Shown: positions 9,109-23,557, numbered from the stretch's first letter. The stretch: 64,000 nt of DNA from Oscheius dolichura (GCA_932521035.1 CAKOAU010000006.1:62001-126000); one strand, 5' to 3'. The notes: a model not told the origin generated them from the letters alone. Program-made: numbers and translations.

Positions 9109-11101
9109 TTGGGCTATAAAACGCTATTCGGTCAGCGAACCCTATTCGATCTTGGATTATTCGTACTCTACTCGTCGAGCTCTACAAGAAGAGTGGTCGA
9201 ACGTTCTCGAATCATTAGGCTTTTATTCCGTACTGGCCTGTTCAAATTGCCCAAGAGATTTGTATTGGCTTACCCCCTATTTTTGGACTATAATAGTTTT
9301 TGGGCTATAAAACGCTATTCGGTCAGACAACCCTATTAGCTCTGTGGTTATTCGTACTCTACTCGTCGAGCTCTACAAGAAGAGTGGTCGAACGTTCTCG
9401 AATCATTAGGCTTTTATTCCGTACTGGCCTGTTCAAATTTCCCAAGAGATTTGTATTGGCTTAAACCCTGGTTTATGATCTAGGAGCCATAACGTGGCTC
9501 AAAGGCGTCCTCCTGTGACGGGAGCTAGTTTTTTAGACTCAGCTCGATGAGGCGGTTCGAATGAGTACAAATTCGAACCTCCTACCCTCTTTTCCAAAAA
9601 CTGCCCCATATTACTGTACCTTTTTCTGGATTATAATAGTTTTTGGGCTATAAAACGCTATTCGGTCAGACAACCCTATTAGCTCTGTGGTTATTCGTAC
9701 TCTACTCGTCGAGCTCTACAAGAAGAGTGGTCGAACGTTCTCGAATCATTAGGCTTTTATTCCGTACTGGCCTGTTCAAATTTCCCAAGAGATTTGTATT
9801 GGCTTAAACCCTGGTTTATGATCTAGGAGCCATAACGTGGCTCAAAGGCGTCCTCCTGTGACGGGAGCTAGTGTTTTAGACTCAGCTCGATGAGGCGGTT
9901 CGAATGAGTACAAATTCGAACCTCCTACCCTCTTTTCCAAAAACTGCCCCATATTACTGTACCTTTTTCTGGATTATAATAGTTTTTGGGCTATAAAACG
10001 CTATTCGGTCAGCGAACCCTATTCGATCTTGGATTATTCGTACTCTACTCGTCGAGCTCTACAAGAAGAGTGGTCGAACGTTCTCGAATCATTAGGCTTT
10101 TATTCCGTACTGGCCTGTTCAAATTGCCCAAGAGATTTGTATTGGCTTACCCCCTATTTTTGGACTATAATAGTTTTTGGGCTATAAAACGCTATTCGGT
10201 CAGACAACCCTATTAGCTCTGTGGTTATTCGTACTCTACTCGTCGAGCTCTACAAGAAGAGTGGTCGAACGTTCTCGAATCATTAGGCTTTTATTCCGTA
10301 CTGGCCTGTTCAAATTTCCCAAGAGATTTGTATTGGCTTAAACCCTGGTTTATGATCTAGGAGCCATAACGTGGCTCAAAGGCGTCCTCCTGTGACGGGA
10401 GCTAGTTTTTTAGACTCAGCTCGATGAGGCGGTTCGAATGAGTACAAATTCGAACCTCCTACCCTCTTTTCCAAAAACTGCCCCATATTACTGTACCTTT
10501 TTCTGGATTATAATAGTTTTTGGGCTATAAAACGCTATTCGGTCAGACAACCCTATTAGCTCTGTGGTTATTCGTACTCTACTCGTCGAGCTCTACAAGA
10601 AGAGTGGTCGAACGTTCTCGAATCATTAGGCTTTTATTCCGTACTGGCCTGTTCAAATTTCCCAAGAGATTTGTATTGGCTTAAACCCTGGTTTATGATC
10701 TAGGAGCCATAACGTGGCTCAAAGGCGTCCTCCTGTGACGGGAGCTAGTTTTTTAGACTCAGCTCGATGAGGCGGTTCGAATGAGTACAAATTCGGACCT
10801 CCTACCCTCTTTTCCAAAAACTGCCCCATATTACTGTACCTTTTTCTGGATTATAATAGTTTTTGGGCTATAAAACGCTATTCGGTCAGCGAACCCTATT
10901 CGATCTTGGATTATTCGTACTCTACTCGTCGAGCTCTACAAGAAGAGTGGTCGAACGTTCTCGAATCATTAGGCTTTTATTCCGTACTGGCCTGTTCAAA
11001 TTGCCCAAGAGATTTGTATTGGCTTACCCCCTATTTTTGGACTATAATAGTTTTTGGGCTATAAAACGCTATTCGGTCAGACAACCCTATTAGCTCTGTG
11101 G
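7099..11101 (+). repeat. 4003-bp tandem duplication, copy 1
   Basis: Every monomer class, short-monomer position and private base in this span recurs 4003 bp downstream (10 long + 3 short). Private markers are T to C at 8232 (again at 12235) and T to G at 9873 (again at 13876). The exact break lies anywhere in a 93-bp invariant stretch, so both ends are uncertain by that amount. Confidence 0.85.
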
Positions 11102-14100
11102 TTATTCGTACTCTACTCGTCGAGCTCTACAAGAAGAGTGGTCGAACGTTCTCGAATCATTAGGCTTTTATTCCGTACTGGCCTGTTCAAATTGCCCAAG
11201 AGATTTGTATTGGCTTAAACCCTGGTTTATGATCTAGGAGCCATAACGTGGCTCAAAGGCGTCCTCCTGTGACGGGAGCTAGTTTTTTAGACTCAGCTCG
11301 ATGAGGCGGTTCGAATGAGTACAAATTCGAACCTCCTACCCTCTTTTCCAAAAACTGCCCCATATTACTGTACCTTTTTCTGGATTATAATAGTTTTTGG
11401 GCTATAAAACGCTATTCGGTCAGCGAACCCTATTCGATCTTGGGTTATTCGTACTCTACTCGTCGAGCTCTACAAGAAGAGTGGTCGAACGTTCTCCAAT
11501 CATTAGGCTTTTATTCCGTACTGGCCTGTTCAAATTTCCCAAGAGATTTGTATTGGCTTAAACCCTGGTTTATGATCTAGGAGCCATAACGTGGCTCAAA
11601 GGCGTCCTCCTGTGACGGGAGCTAGTTTTTTAGACTCAGCTCGATGAGGCGGTTCGAATGAGTACAAATTCGAACCTCCTACCCTCTTTTCCAAAAACTG
11701 CCCCATATTACTGTACCTTTTTCTGGATTATAATAGTTTTTGGGCTATAAAACGCTATTCGGTCAGACAACCCTATTAGCTCTGTGGTTATTCGTACTCT
11801 ACTCGTCGAGCTCTACAAGAAGAGTGGTCGAACGTTCTCGAATCATTAGGCTTTTATTCCGTACTGGCCTGTTCAAATTTCCCAAGAGATTTGTATTGGC
11901 TTAAACCCTGGTTTATGATCTAGGAGCCATAACGTGGCTCAAAGGCGTCCTCCTGTGACGGGAGCTAGTTTTTTAGACTCAGCTCGATGAGGCGGTTCGA
12001 ATGAGTACAAATTCGAACCTCCTACCCTCTTTTCCAAAAACTGCCCCATATTACTGTACCTTTTTCTGGATTATAATAGTTTTTGGGCTATAAAACGCTA
12101 TTCGGTCAGACAACCCTATTAGCTCTGTGGTTATTCGTACTCTACTCGTCGAGCTCTACAAGAAGAGTGGTCGAACGTTCTCGAATCATTAGGCTTTTAT
12201 TCCGTACTGGCCTGTTCAAATTTCCCAAGAGATTCGTATTGGCTTAAACCCTGGTTTATGATCTAGGAGCCATAACGTGGCTCAAAGGCGTCCTCCTGTG
12301 ACGGGAGCTAGTTTTTTAGACTCAGCTCGATGAGGCGGTTCGAATGAGTACAAATTCGGACCTCCTACCCTCTTTTCCAAAAACTGCCCCATATTACTGT
12401 ACCTTTTTCTGGATTATAATAGTTTTTGGGCTATAAAACGCTATTCGGTCAGACAACCCTATTAGCTCTGTGGTTATTCGTACTCTACTCGTCGAGCTCT
12501 ACAAGAAGAGTGGTCGAACGTTCTCGAATCATTAGGCTTTTATTCCGTACTGGCCTGTTCAAATTTCCCAAGAGATTTGTATTGGCTTAAACCCTGGTTT
12601 ATGATCTAGGAGCCATAACGTGGCTCAAAGGCGTCCTCCTGTGACGGGAGCTAGTTTTTTAGACTCAGCTCGATGAGGCGGTTCGAATGAGTACAAATTC
12701 GAACCTCCTACCCTCTTTTCCAAAAACTGCCCCATATTACTGTACCTTTTTCTGGATTATAATAGTTTTTGGGCTATAAAACGCTATTCGGTCAGACAAC
12801 CCTATTAGCTCTGTGGTTATTCGTACTCTACTCGTCGAGCTCTACAAGAAGAGTGGTCGAACGTTCTCGAATCATTAGGCTTTTATTCCGTACTGGCCTG
12901 TTCAAATTTCCCAAGAGATTTGTATTGGCTTAAACCCTGGTTTATGATCTAGGAGCCATAACGTGGCTCAAAGGCGTCCTCCTGTGACGGGAGCTAGTTT
13001 TTTAGACTCAGCTCGATGAGGCGGTTCGAATGAGTACAAATTCGGACCTCCTACCCTCTTTTCCAAAAACTGCCCCATATTACTGTACCTTTTTCTGGAT
13101 TATAATAGTTTTTGGGCTATAAAACGCTATTCGGTCAGCGAACCCTATTCGATCTTGGATTATTCGTACTCTACTCGTCGAGCTCTACAAGAAGAGTGGT
13201 CGAACGTTCTCGAATCATTAGGCTTTTATTCCGTACTGGCCTGTTCAAATTGCCCAAGAGATTTGTATTGGCTTACCCCCTATTTTTGGACTATAATAGT
13301 TTTTGGGCTATAAAACGCTATTCGGTCAGACAACCCTATTAGCTCTGTGGTTATTCGTACTCTACTCGTCGAGCTCTACAAGAAGAGTGGTCGAACGTTC
13401 TCGAATCATTAGGCTTTTATTCCGTACTGGCCTGTTCAAATTTCCCAAGAGATTTGTATTGGCTTAAACCCTGGTTTATGATCTAGGAGCCATAACGTGG
13501 CTCAAAGGCGTCCTCCTGTGACGGGAGCTAGTTTTTTAGACTCAGCTCGATGAGGCGGTTCGAATGAGTACAAATTCGAACCTCCTACCCTCTTTTCCAA
13601 AAACTGCCCCATATTACTGTACCTTTTTCTGGATTATAATAGTTTTTGGGCTATAAAACGCTATTCGGTCAGACAACCCTATTAGCTCTGTGGTTATTCG
13701 TACTCTACTCGTCGAGCTCTACAAGAAGAGTGGTCGAACGTTCTCGAATCATTAGGCTTTTATTCCGTACTGGCCTGTTCAAATTTCCCAAGAGATTTGT
13801 ATTGGCTTAAACCCTGGTTTATGATCTAGGAGCCATAACGTGGCTCAAAGGCGTCCTCCTGTGACGGGAGCTAGTGTTTTAGACTCAGCTCGATGAGGCG
13901 GTTCGAATGAGTACAAATTCGAACCTCCTACCCTCTTTTCCAAAAACTGCCCCATATTACTGTACCTTTTTCTGGATTATAATAGTTTTTGGGCTATAAA
14001 ACGCTATTCGGTCAGCGAACCCTATTCGATCTTGGATTATTCGTACTCTACTCGTCGAGCTCTACAAGAAGAGTGGTCGAACGTTCTCGAATCATTAGGC

Positions 14101-15104
14101 TTTTATTCCGTACTGGCCTGTTCAAATTGCCCAAGAGATTTGTATTGGCTTACCCCCTATTTTTGGACTATAATAGTTTTTGGGCTATAAAACGCTATTC
14201 GGTCAGACAACCCTATTAGCTCTGTGGTTATTCGTACTCTACTCGTCGAGCTCTACAAGAAGAGTGGTCGAACGTTCTCGAATCATTAGGCTTTTATTCC
14301 GTACTGGCCTGTTCAAATTTCCCAAGAGATTTGTATTGGCTTAAACCCTGGTTTATGATCTAGGAGCCATAACGTGGCTCAAAGGCGTCCTCCTGTGACG
14401 GGAGCTAGTTTTTTAGACTCAGCTCGATGAGGCGGTTCGAATGAGTACAAATTCGAACCTCCTACCCTCTTTTCCAAAAACTGCCCCATATTACTGTACC
14501 TTTTTCTGGATTATAATAGTTTTTGGGCTATAAAACGCTATTCGGTCAGACAACCCTATTAGCTCTGTGGTTATTCGTACTCTACTCGTCGAGCTCTACA
14601 AGAAGAGTGGTCGAACGTTCTCGAATCATTAGGCTTTTATTCCGTACTGGCCTGTTCAAATTTCCCAAGAGATTTGTATTGGCTTAAACCCTGGTTTATG
14701 ATCTAGGAGCCATAACGTGGCTCAAAGGCGTCCTCCTGTGACGGGAGCTAGTTTTTTAGACTCAGCTCGATGAGGCGGTTCGAATGAGTACAAATTCGGA
14801 CCTCCTACCCTCTTTTCCAAAAACTGCCCCATATTACTGTACCTTTTTCTGGATTATAATAGTTTTTGGGCTATAAAACGCTATTCGGTCAGCGAACCCT
14901 ATTCGATCTTGGATTATTCGTACTCTACTCGTCGAGCTCTACAAGAAGAGTGGTCGAACGTTCTCGAATCATTAGGCTTTTATTCCGTACTGGCCTGTTC
15001 AAATTGCCCAAGAGATTTGTATTGGCTTACCCCCTATTTTTGGACTATAATAGTTTTTGGGCTATAAAACGCTATTCGGTCAGACAACCCTATTAGCTCT
15101 GTGG
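11102..15104 (+). repeat. 4003-bp tandem duplication, copy 2
   Basis: Second copy, directly abutting the first. The junction monomer (11054-11396) is a chimera: its R-type junction block matches the monomer at 15057, while its G at the 292-equivalent site matches the monomer at 7051. That is the signature of an unequal crossover within one monomer. Short monomers at 9109, 9986 and 10863 reappear at 13112, 13989 and 14866. Confidence 0.85.
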
Positions 15105-16619
15105 TTATTCGTACTCTACTCGTCGAGCTCTACAAGAAGAGTGGTCGAACGTTCTCGAATCATTAGGCTTTTATTCCGTACTGGCCTGTTCAAATTTCCC
15201 AAGAGATTTGTATTGGCTTAAACCCTGGTTTATGATCTAGGAGCCATAACGTGGCTCAAAGGCGTCCTCCTGTGACGGGAGCTAGTTTTTTAGACTCAGC
15301 TCGATGAGGCGGTTCGAATGAGTACAAATTCGAACCTCCTACCCTCTTTTCCAAAAACTGCCCCATATTACTGTACCTTTTTCTGGATTATAATAGTTTT
15401 TGGGCTATAAAACGCTATTCGGTCAGACAACCCTATTAGCTCTGTGGTTATTCGTACTCTACTCGTCGAGCTCTACAAGAAGAGTGGTCGAACGTTCTCG
15501 AATCATTAGGCTTTTATTCCGTACTGGCCTGTTCAAATTTCCCAAGAGATTTGTATTGGCTTAAACCCTGGTTTATGATCTAGGAGCCATAACGTGGCTC
15601 AAAGGCGTCCTCCTGTGACGGGAGCTAGTTTTTTAGACTCAGCTCGATGAGGCGGTTCGAATGAGTACAAATTCGAACCTCCTACCCTCTTTTCCAAAAA
15701 CTGCCCCATATTACTGTACCTTTTTCTGGATTATAATAGTTTTTGGGCTATAAAACGCTATTCGGTCAGCGAACCCTATTCGATCTTGGATTATTCGTAC
15801 TCTACTCGTCGAGCTCTACAAGAAGAGTGGTCGAACGTTCTCGAATCATTAGGCTTTTATTCCGTACTGGCCTGTTCAAATTGCCCAAGAGATTTGTATT
15901 GGCTTACCCCCTATTTTTGGACTATAATAGTTTTTGGGCTATAAAACGCTATTCGGTCAGACAACCCTATTAGCTCTGTGGTTATTCGTACTCTACTCGT
16001 CGAGCTCTACAAGAAGAGTGGTCGAACGTTCTCGAATCATTAGGCTTTTATTCCGTACTGGCCTGTTCAAATTTCCCAAGAGATTTGTATTGGCTTAAAC
16101 CCTGGTTTATGATCTAGGAGCCATAACGTGGCTCAAAGGCGTCCTCCTGTGACGGGAGCTAGTTTTTTAGACTCAGCTCGATGAGGCGGTTCGAATGAGT
16201 ACAAATTCGAACCTCCTACCCTCTTTTCCAAAAACTGCCCCATATTACTGTACCTTTTTCTGGATTATAATAGTTTTTGGGCTATAAAACGCTATTCGGT
16301 CAGACAACCCTATTAGCTCTGTGGTTATTCGTACTCTACTCGTCGAGCTCTACAAGAAGAGTGGTCGAACGTTCTCGAATCATTAGGCTTTTATTCCGTA
16401 CTGGCCTGTTCAAATTTCCCAAGAGATTTGTATTGGCTTAAACCCTGGTTTATGATCTAGGAGCCATAACGTGGCTCAAAGGCGTCCTCCTGTGACGGGA
16501 GCTAGTTTTTTAGACTCAGCTCGATGAGGCGGTTCGAATGAGTACAAATTCGGACCTCCTACCCTCTTTTCCAAAAACTGCCCCATATTACTGTACCTTT
16601 TTCTGGATTATAATAGTTT
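13112..16619 (+). repeat. Four tandem 877-bp units (short-long-long)
   Basis: Units start at 13112, 13989, 14866 and 15743; two more lie at 9109 and 9986. In the units at 9986, 13989 and 15743 the second long monomer has G at the 428-equivalent site. In the units at 9109 and 13112 it has the T-to-G change in the T6 tract. In the unit at 14866 it is the consensus form. Confidence 0.9.
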
Positions 16620-17648
16620 TTGGGCTATAAAACGCTATTCGGTCAGCGAACCCTATTCGATCTTGGATTATTCGTACTCTACTCGTCGAGCTCTACAAGA
16701 AGAGTGGTCGAACGTTCTCGAATCATTAGGCTTTTATTCCGTACTGGCCTGTTCAAATTTCCCAAGAGATTTGTATTGGCTTAAACCCTGGTTTATGATC
16801 TAGGAGCCATAACGTGGCTCAAAGGCGTCCTCCTGTGACGGGAGCTAGTTTTTTAGACTCAGCTCGATGAGGCGGTTCGAATGAGTACAAATTCGGACCT
16901 CCTACCCTCTTTTCCAAAAACTGCCCCATATTACTGTACCTTTTTCTGGATTATAATAGTTTTTGGGCTATAAAACGCTATTCGGTCAGACAACCCTATT
17001 AGCTCTGTGGTTATTCGTACTCTACTCGTCGAGCTCTACAAGAAGAGTGGTCGAACGTTCTCGAATCATTAGGCTTTTATTCCGTACTGGCCTGTTCAAA
17101 TTTCCCAAGAGATTTGTATTGGCTTAAACCCTGGTTTATGATCTAGGAGCCATAACGTGGCTCAAAGGCGTCCTCCTGTGACGGGAGCTAGTTTTTTAGA
17201 CTCAGCTCGATGAGGCGGTTCGAATGAGTACAAATTCGAACCTCCTACCCTCTTTTCCAAAAACTGCCCCATATTACTGTACCTTTTTCTGGATTATAAT
17301 AGTTTTTGGGCTATAAAACGCTATTCGGTCAGACAACCCTATTAGCTCTGTGGTTATTCGTACTCTACTCGTCGAGCTCTACAAGAAGAGTGGTCGAACG
17401 TTCTCGAATCATTAGGCTTTTATTCCGTACTGGCCTGTTCAAATTTCCCAAGAGATTTGTATTGGCTTAAACCCTGGTTTATGATCTAGGAGCCATAACG
17501 TGGCTCAAAGGCGTCCTCCTGTGACGGGAGCTAGTTTTTTAGACTCAGCTCGATGAGGCGGTTCGAATGAGTACAAATTCGGACCTCCTACCCTCTTTTC
17601 CAAAAACTGCCCCATATTACTGTACCTTTTTCTGGATTATAATAGTTT
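16620..17648 (+). repeat. Three long monomers between higher-order blocks
   Basis: Long monomers at 16620, 16963 and 17306. The first is a rare recombinant: C-type junction block, but T (not G) at the 292-equivalent site, and 428 G. No gene. Confidence 0.9.
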
Positions 17649-20088
17649 TTGGGCTATAAAACGCTATTCGGTCAGCGAACCCTATTCGATCTTGGATTAT
17701 TCGTACTCTACTCGTCGAGCTCTACAAGAAGAGTGGTCGAACGTTCTCGAATCATTAGGCTTTTATTCCGTACTGGCCTGTTCAAATTGCCCAAGAGATT
17801 TGTATTGGCTTAAACCCTGGTTTATGATCTAGGAGCCATAACGTGGCTCAAAGGCGTCCTCCTGTGACGGGAGCTAGTTTTTTAGACTCAGCTCGACGAG
17901 GCGGTTCGAATGAGTACAAATTCGAACCTCCTACCCTCTTTTCCAAAAACTGCCCCATATTACTGTACCTTTTTCTGGATTATAATAGTTTTTGGGCTAT
18001 AAAACGCTATTCGGTCAGCGAACCCTATTCGATCTTGGGTTATTCGTACTCTACTCGTCGAGCTCTACAAGAAGAGTGGTCGAACGTTCTCCAATCATTA
18101 GGCTTTTATTCCGTACTGGCCTGTTCAAATTTCCCAAGAGATTTGTATTGGCTTAAACCCTGGTTTATGATCTAGGAGCCATAACGTGGCTCAAAGGCGT
18201 CCTCCTGTGACGGGAGCTAGTTTTTTAGACTCAGCTCGATGAGGCGGTTCGAATGAGTACAAATTCGAACCTCCTACCCTCTTTTCCAAAAACTGCCCCA
18301 TATTACTGTACCTTTTTCTGGATTATAATAGTTTTTGGGCTATAAAACGCTATTCGGTCAGCGAACCCTATTCGATCTTGGGTTATTCGTACTCTACTCG
18401 TCGAGCTCTACAAGAAGAGTGGTCGAACGTTCTCCAATCATTAGGCTTTTATTCCGTACTGGCCTGTTCAAATTTCCCAAGAGATTTGTATTGGCTTAAA
18501 CCCTGGTTTATGATCTAGGAGCCATAACGTGGCTCAAAGGCGTCCTCCTGTGACGGGAGCTAGTTTTTTAGACTCAGCTCGATGAGGCGGTTCGAATGAG
18601 TACAAATTCGAACCTCCTACCCTCTTTTCCAAAAACTGCCCCATATTACTGTACCTTTTTCTGGATTATAATAGTTTTTGGGCTATAAAACGCTATTCGG
18701 TCAGACAACCCTATTAGCTCTGTGGTTATTCGTACTCTACTCGTCGAGCTCTACAAGAAGAGTGGTCGAACGTTCTCGAATCATTAGGCTTTTATTCCGT
18801 ACTGGCCTGTTCAAATTTCCCAAGAGATTTGTATTGGCTTAAACCCTGGTTTATGATCTAGGAGCCATAACGTGGCTCAAAGGCGTCCTCCTGTGACGGG
18901 AGCTAGTTTTTTAGACTCAGCTCGATGAGGCGGTTCGAATGAGTACAAATTCGAACCTCCTACCCTCTTTTCCAAAAACTGCCCCATATTACTGTACCTT
19001 TTTCTGGATTATAATAGTTTTTGGGCTATAAAACGCTATTCGGTCAGCGAACCCTATTCGATCTTGGATTATTCGTACTCTACTCGTCGAGCTCTACAAG
19101 AAGAGTGGTCGAACGTTCTCGAATCATTAGGCTTTTATTCCGTACTGGCCTGTTCAAATTGCCCAAGAGATTTGTATTGGCTTACCCCCTATTTTTGGAC
19201 TATAATAGTTTTTGGGCTATAAAACGCTATTCGGTCAGACAACCCTATTAGCTCTGTGGTTATTCGTACTCTACTCGTCGAGCTCTACAAGAAGAGTGGT
19301 CGAACGTTCTCGAATCATTAGGCTTTTATTCCGTACTGGCCTGTTCAAATTTCCCAAGAGATTTGTATTGGCTTAAACCCTGGTTTATGATCTAGGAGCC
19401 ATAACGTGGCTCAAAGGCGTCCTCCTGTGACGGGAGCTAGTTTTTTAGACTCAGCTCGATGAGGCGGTTCGAATGAGTACAAATTCGAACCTCCTACCCT
19501 CTTTTCCAAAAACTGCCCCATATTACTGTACCTTTTTCTGGATTATAATAGTTTTTGGGCTATAAAACGCTATTCGGTCAGCGAACCCTATTCGATCTTG
19601 GATTATTCGTACTCTACTCGTCGAGCTCTACAAGAAGAGTGGTCGAACGTTCTCGAATCATTAGGCTTTTATTCCGTACTGGCCTGTTCAAATTGCCCAA
19701 GAGATTTGTATTGGCTTACCCCCTATTTTTGGACTATAATAGTTTTTGGGCTATAAAACGCTATTCGGTCAGACAACCCTATTAGCTCTGTGGTTATTCG
19801 TACTCTACTCGTCGAGCTCTACAAGAAGAGTGGTCGAACGTTCTCGAATCATTAGGCTTTTATTCCGTACTGGCCTGTTCAAATTTCCCAAGAGATTTGT
19901 ATTGGCTTAAACCCTGGTTTATGATCTAGGAGCCATAACGTGGCTCAAAGGCGTCCTCCTGTGACGGGAGCTAGTTTTTTAGACTCAGCTCGATGAGGCG
20001 GTTCGAATGAGTACAAATTCGAACCTCCTACCCTCTTTTCCAAAAACTGCCCCATATTACTGTACCTTTTTCTGGATTATAATAGTTT
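17649..20088 (+). repeat. 2440-bp monomer string, copy 1
   Basis: Eight monomers: C-type long with C at the 400-equivalent site (17649), two CCAAT-class longs (17992, 18335), long, short (19021), long, short (19555), long. The same order occurs 3126 bp downstream. The 400 T to C change removes a TGA and is the only reason longer open frames appear at 17843-18175, 20626-20958 and 20969-21301. Confidence 0.85.
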
Positions 20089-20774
20089 TTGGGCTATAAA
20101 ACGCTATTCGGTCAGACAACCCTATTAGCTCTGTGGTTATTCGTACTCTACTCGTCGAGCTCTACAAGAAGAGTGGTCGAACGTTCTCGAATCATTAGGC
20201 TTTTATTCCGTACTGGCCTGTTCAAATTTCCCAAGAGATTTGTATTGGCTTAAACCCTGGTTTATGATCTAGGAGCCATAACGTGGCTCAAAGGCGTCCT
20301 CCTGTGACGGGAGCTAGTTTTTTAGACTCAGCTCGATGAGGCGGTTCGAATGAGTACAAATTCGGACCTCCTACCCTCTTTTCCAAAAACTGCCCCATAT
20401 TACTGTACCTTTTTCTGGATTATAATAGTTTTTGGGCTATAAAACGCTATTCGGTCAGCGAACCCTATTCGATCTTGGATTATTCGTACTCTACTCGTCG
20501 AGCTCTACAAGAAGAGTGGTCGAACGTTCTCGAATCATTAGGCTTTTATTCCGTACTGGCCTGTTCAAATTGCCCAAGAGATTTGTATTGGCTTAAACCC
20601 TGGTTTATGATCTAGGAGCCATAACGTGGCTCAAAGGCGTCCTCCTGTGACGGGAGCTAGTTTTTTAGACTCAGCTCGACGAGGCGGTTCGAATGAGTAC
20701 AAATTCGGACCTCCTACCCTCTTTTCCAAAAACTGCCCCATATTACTGTACCTTTTTCTGGATTATAATAGTTT

Positions 20775-23214
20775 TTGGGCTATAAAACGCTATTCGGTCA
20801 GCGAACCCTATTCGATCTTGGATTATTCGTACTCTACTCGTCGAGCTCTACAAGAAGAGTGGTCGAACGTTCTCGAATCATTAGGCTTTTATTCCGTACT
20901 GGCCTGTTCAAATTGCCCAAGAGATTTGTATTGGCTTAAACCCTGGTTTATGATCTAGGAGCCATAACGTGGCTCAAAGGCGTCCTCCTGTGACGGGAGC
21001 TAGTTTTTTAGACTCAGCTCGACGAGGCGGTTCGAATGAGTACAAATTCGAACCTCCTACCCTCTTTTCCAAAAACTGCCCCATATTACTGTACCTTTTT
21101 CTGGATTATAATAGTTTTTGGGCTATAAAACGCTATTCGGTCAGCGAACCCTATTCGATCTTGGGTTATTCGTACTCTACTCGTCGAGCTCTACAAGAAG
21201 AGTGGTCGAACGTTCTCCAATCATTAGGCTTTTATTCCGTACTGGCCTGTTCAAATTTCCCAAGAGATTTGTATTGGCTTAAACCCTGGTTTATGATCTA
21301 GGAGCCATAACGTGGCTCAAAGGCGTCCTCCTGTGACGGGAGCTAGTTTTTTAGACTCAGCTCGATGAGGCGGTTCGAATGAGTACAAATTCGAACCTCC
21401 TACCCTCTTTTCCAAAAACTGCCCCATATTACTGTACCTTTTTCTGGATTATAATAGTTTTTGGGCTATAAAACGCTATTCGGTCAGCGAACCCTATTCG
21501 ATCTTGGGTTATTCGTACTCTACTCGTCGAGCTCTACAAGAAGAGTGGTCGAACGTTCTCCAATCATTAGGCTTTTATTCCGTACTGGCCTGTTCAAATT
21601 TCCCAAGAGATTTGTATTGGCTTAAACCCTGGTTTATGATCTAGGAGCCATAACGTGGCTCAAAGGCGTCCTCCTGTGACGGGAGCTAGTTTTTTAGACT
21701 CAGCTCGATGAGGCGGTTCGAATGAGTACAAATTCGAACCTCCTACCCTCTTTTCCAAAAACTGCCCCATATTACTGTACCTTTTTCTGGATTATAATAG
21801 TTTTTGGGCTATAAAACGCTATTCGGTCAGACAACCCTATTAGCTCTGTGGTTATTCGTACTCTACTCGTCGAGCTCTACAAGAAGAGTGGTCGAACGTT
21901 CTCGAATCATTAGGCTTTTATTCCGTACTGGCCTGTTCAAATTTCCCAAGAGATTTGTATTGGCTTAAACCCTGGTTTATGATCTAGGAGCCATAACGTG
22001 GCTCAAAGGCGTCCTCCTGTGACGGGAGCTAGTTTTTTAGACTCAGCTCGATGAGGCGGTTCGAATGAGTACAAATTCGAACCTCCTACCCTCTTTTCCA
22101 AAAACTGCCCCATATTACTGTACCTTTTTCTGGATTATAATAGTTTTTGGGCTATAAAACGCTATTCGGTCAGCGAACCCTATTCGATCTTGGATTATTC
22201 GTACTCTACTCGTCGAGCTCTACAAGAAGAGTGGTCGAACGTTCTCGAATCATTAGGCTTTTATTCCGTACTGGCCTGTTCAAATTGCCCAAGAGATTTG
22301 TATTGGCTTACCCCCTATTTTTGGACTATAATAGTTTTTGGGCTATAAAACGCTATTCGGTCAGACAACCCTATTAGCTCTGTGGTTATTCGTACTCTAC
22401 TCGTCGAGCTCTACAAGAAGAGTGGTCGAACGTTCTCGAATCATTAGGCTTTTATTCCGTACTGGCCTGTTCAAATTTCCCAAGAGATTTGTATTGGCTT
22501 AAACCCTGGTTTATGATCTAGGAGCCATAACGTGGCTCAAAGGCGTCCTCCTGTGACGGGAGCTAGTTTTTTAGACTCAGCTCGATGAGGCGGTTCGAAT
22601 GAGTACAAATTCGAACCTCCTACCCTCTTTTCCAAAAACTGCCCCATATTACTGTACCTTTTTCTGGATTATAATAGTTTTTGGGCTATAAAACGCTATT
22701 CGGTCAGCGAACCCTATTCGATCTTGGATTATTCGTACTCTACTCGTCGAGCTCTACAAGAAGAGTGGTCGAACGTTCTCGAATCATTAGGCTTTTATTC
22801 CGTACTGGCCTGTTCAAATTGCCCAAGAGATTTGTATTGGCTTACCCCCTATTTTTGGACTATAATAGTTTTTGGGCTATAAAACGCTATTCGGTCGGAC
22901 AACCCTATTAGCTCTGTGGTTATTCGTACTCTACTCCTCGAGCTCTACAAGAAGAGTGGTCGAACGTTCTCGAATCATTAGGCTTTTATTCCGTACTGGC
23001 CTGTTCAAATTTCCCAAGAGATTTGTATTGGCTTAAACCCTGGTTTATGATCTAGGAGCCATAACGTGGCTCAAAGGCGTCCTCCTGTGACGGGAGCTAG
23101 TTTTTTAGACTCAGCTCGATGAGGCGGTTCGAATGAGTACAAATTCGAACCTCCTACCCTCTTTTCCAAAAACTGCCCCATATTACTGTACCTTTTTCTG
23201 GATTATAATAGTTT
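20775..23214 (+). repeat. 2440-bp monomer string, copy 2
   Basis: Repeats the eight-monomer order of 17649-20088 at an offset of 3126 bp, with the 400 T to C mark in its first monomer. Its last long monomer (22872) has private changes in the junction block (A to G at the start) and at 22937 (G to C). The monomers between the strings (20089, 20432) do not fit a simple duplication, so later exchange has altered one side. Confidence 0.8.
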
Positions 23215-23557
23215 TTGGGCTATAAAACGCTATTCGGTCAGACAACCCTATTAGCTCTGTGGTTATTCGTACTCTACTCGTCGAGCTCTACAAGAAGAGT
23301 GGTCGAACGTTCTCGAATCATTAGGCTTTTATTCCGTACTGGCCTGTTCAAATTGCCCAAGAGATTTGTATTGGCTTAAACCCTGGTTTATGATCTAGGA
23401 GCCATAACGTGGCTCAAAGGCGTCCTCCTGTGACGGGAGCTAGTTTTTTAGACTCAGCTCGATGAGGCGGTTCGAATGAGTACAAATTCGAACCTCCTAC
23501 CCTCTTTTCCAAAAACTGCCCCATATTACTGTACCTTTTTCTGGATTATAATAGTTT

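Noticed and set aside
17843-21301. Open frames of 110 codons at 17843, 20626 and 20969
   Set aside because: They appear only because one recurrent T to C change removes a TGA. They also start at GTG and run across a monomer boundary.
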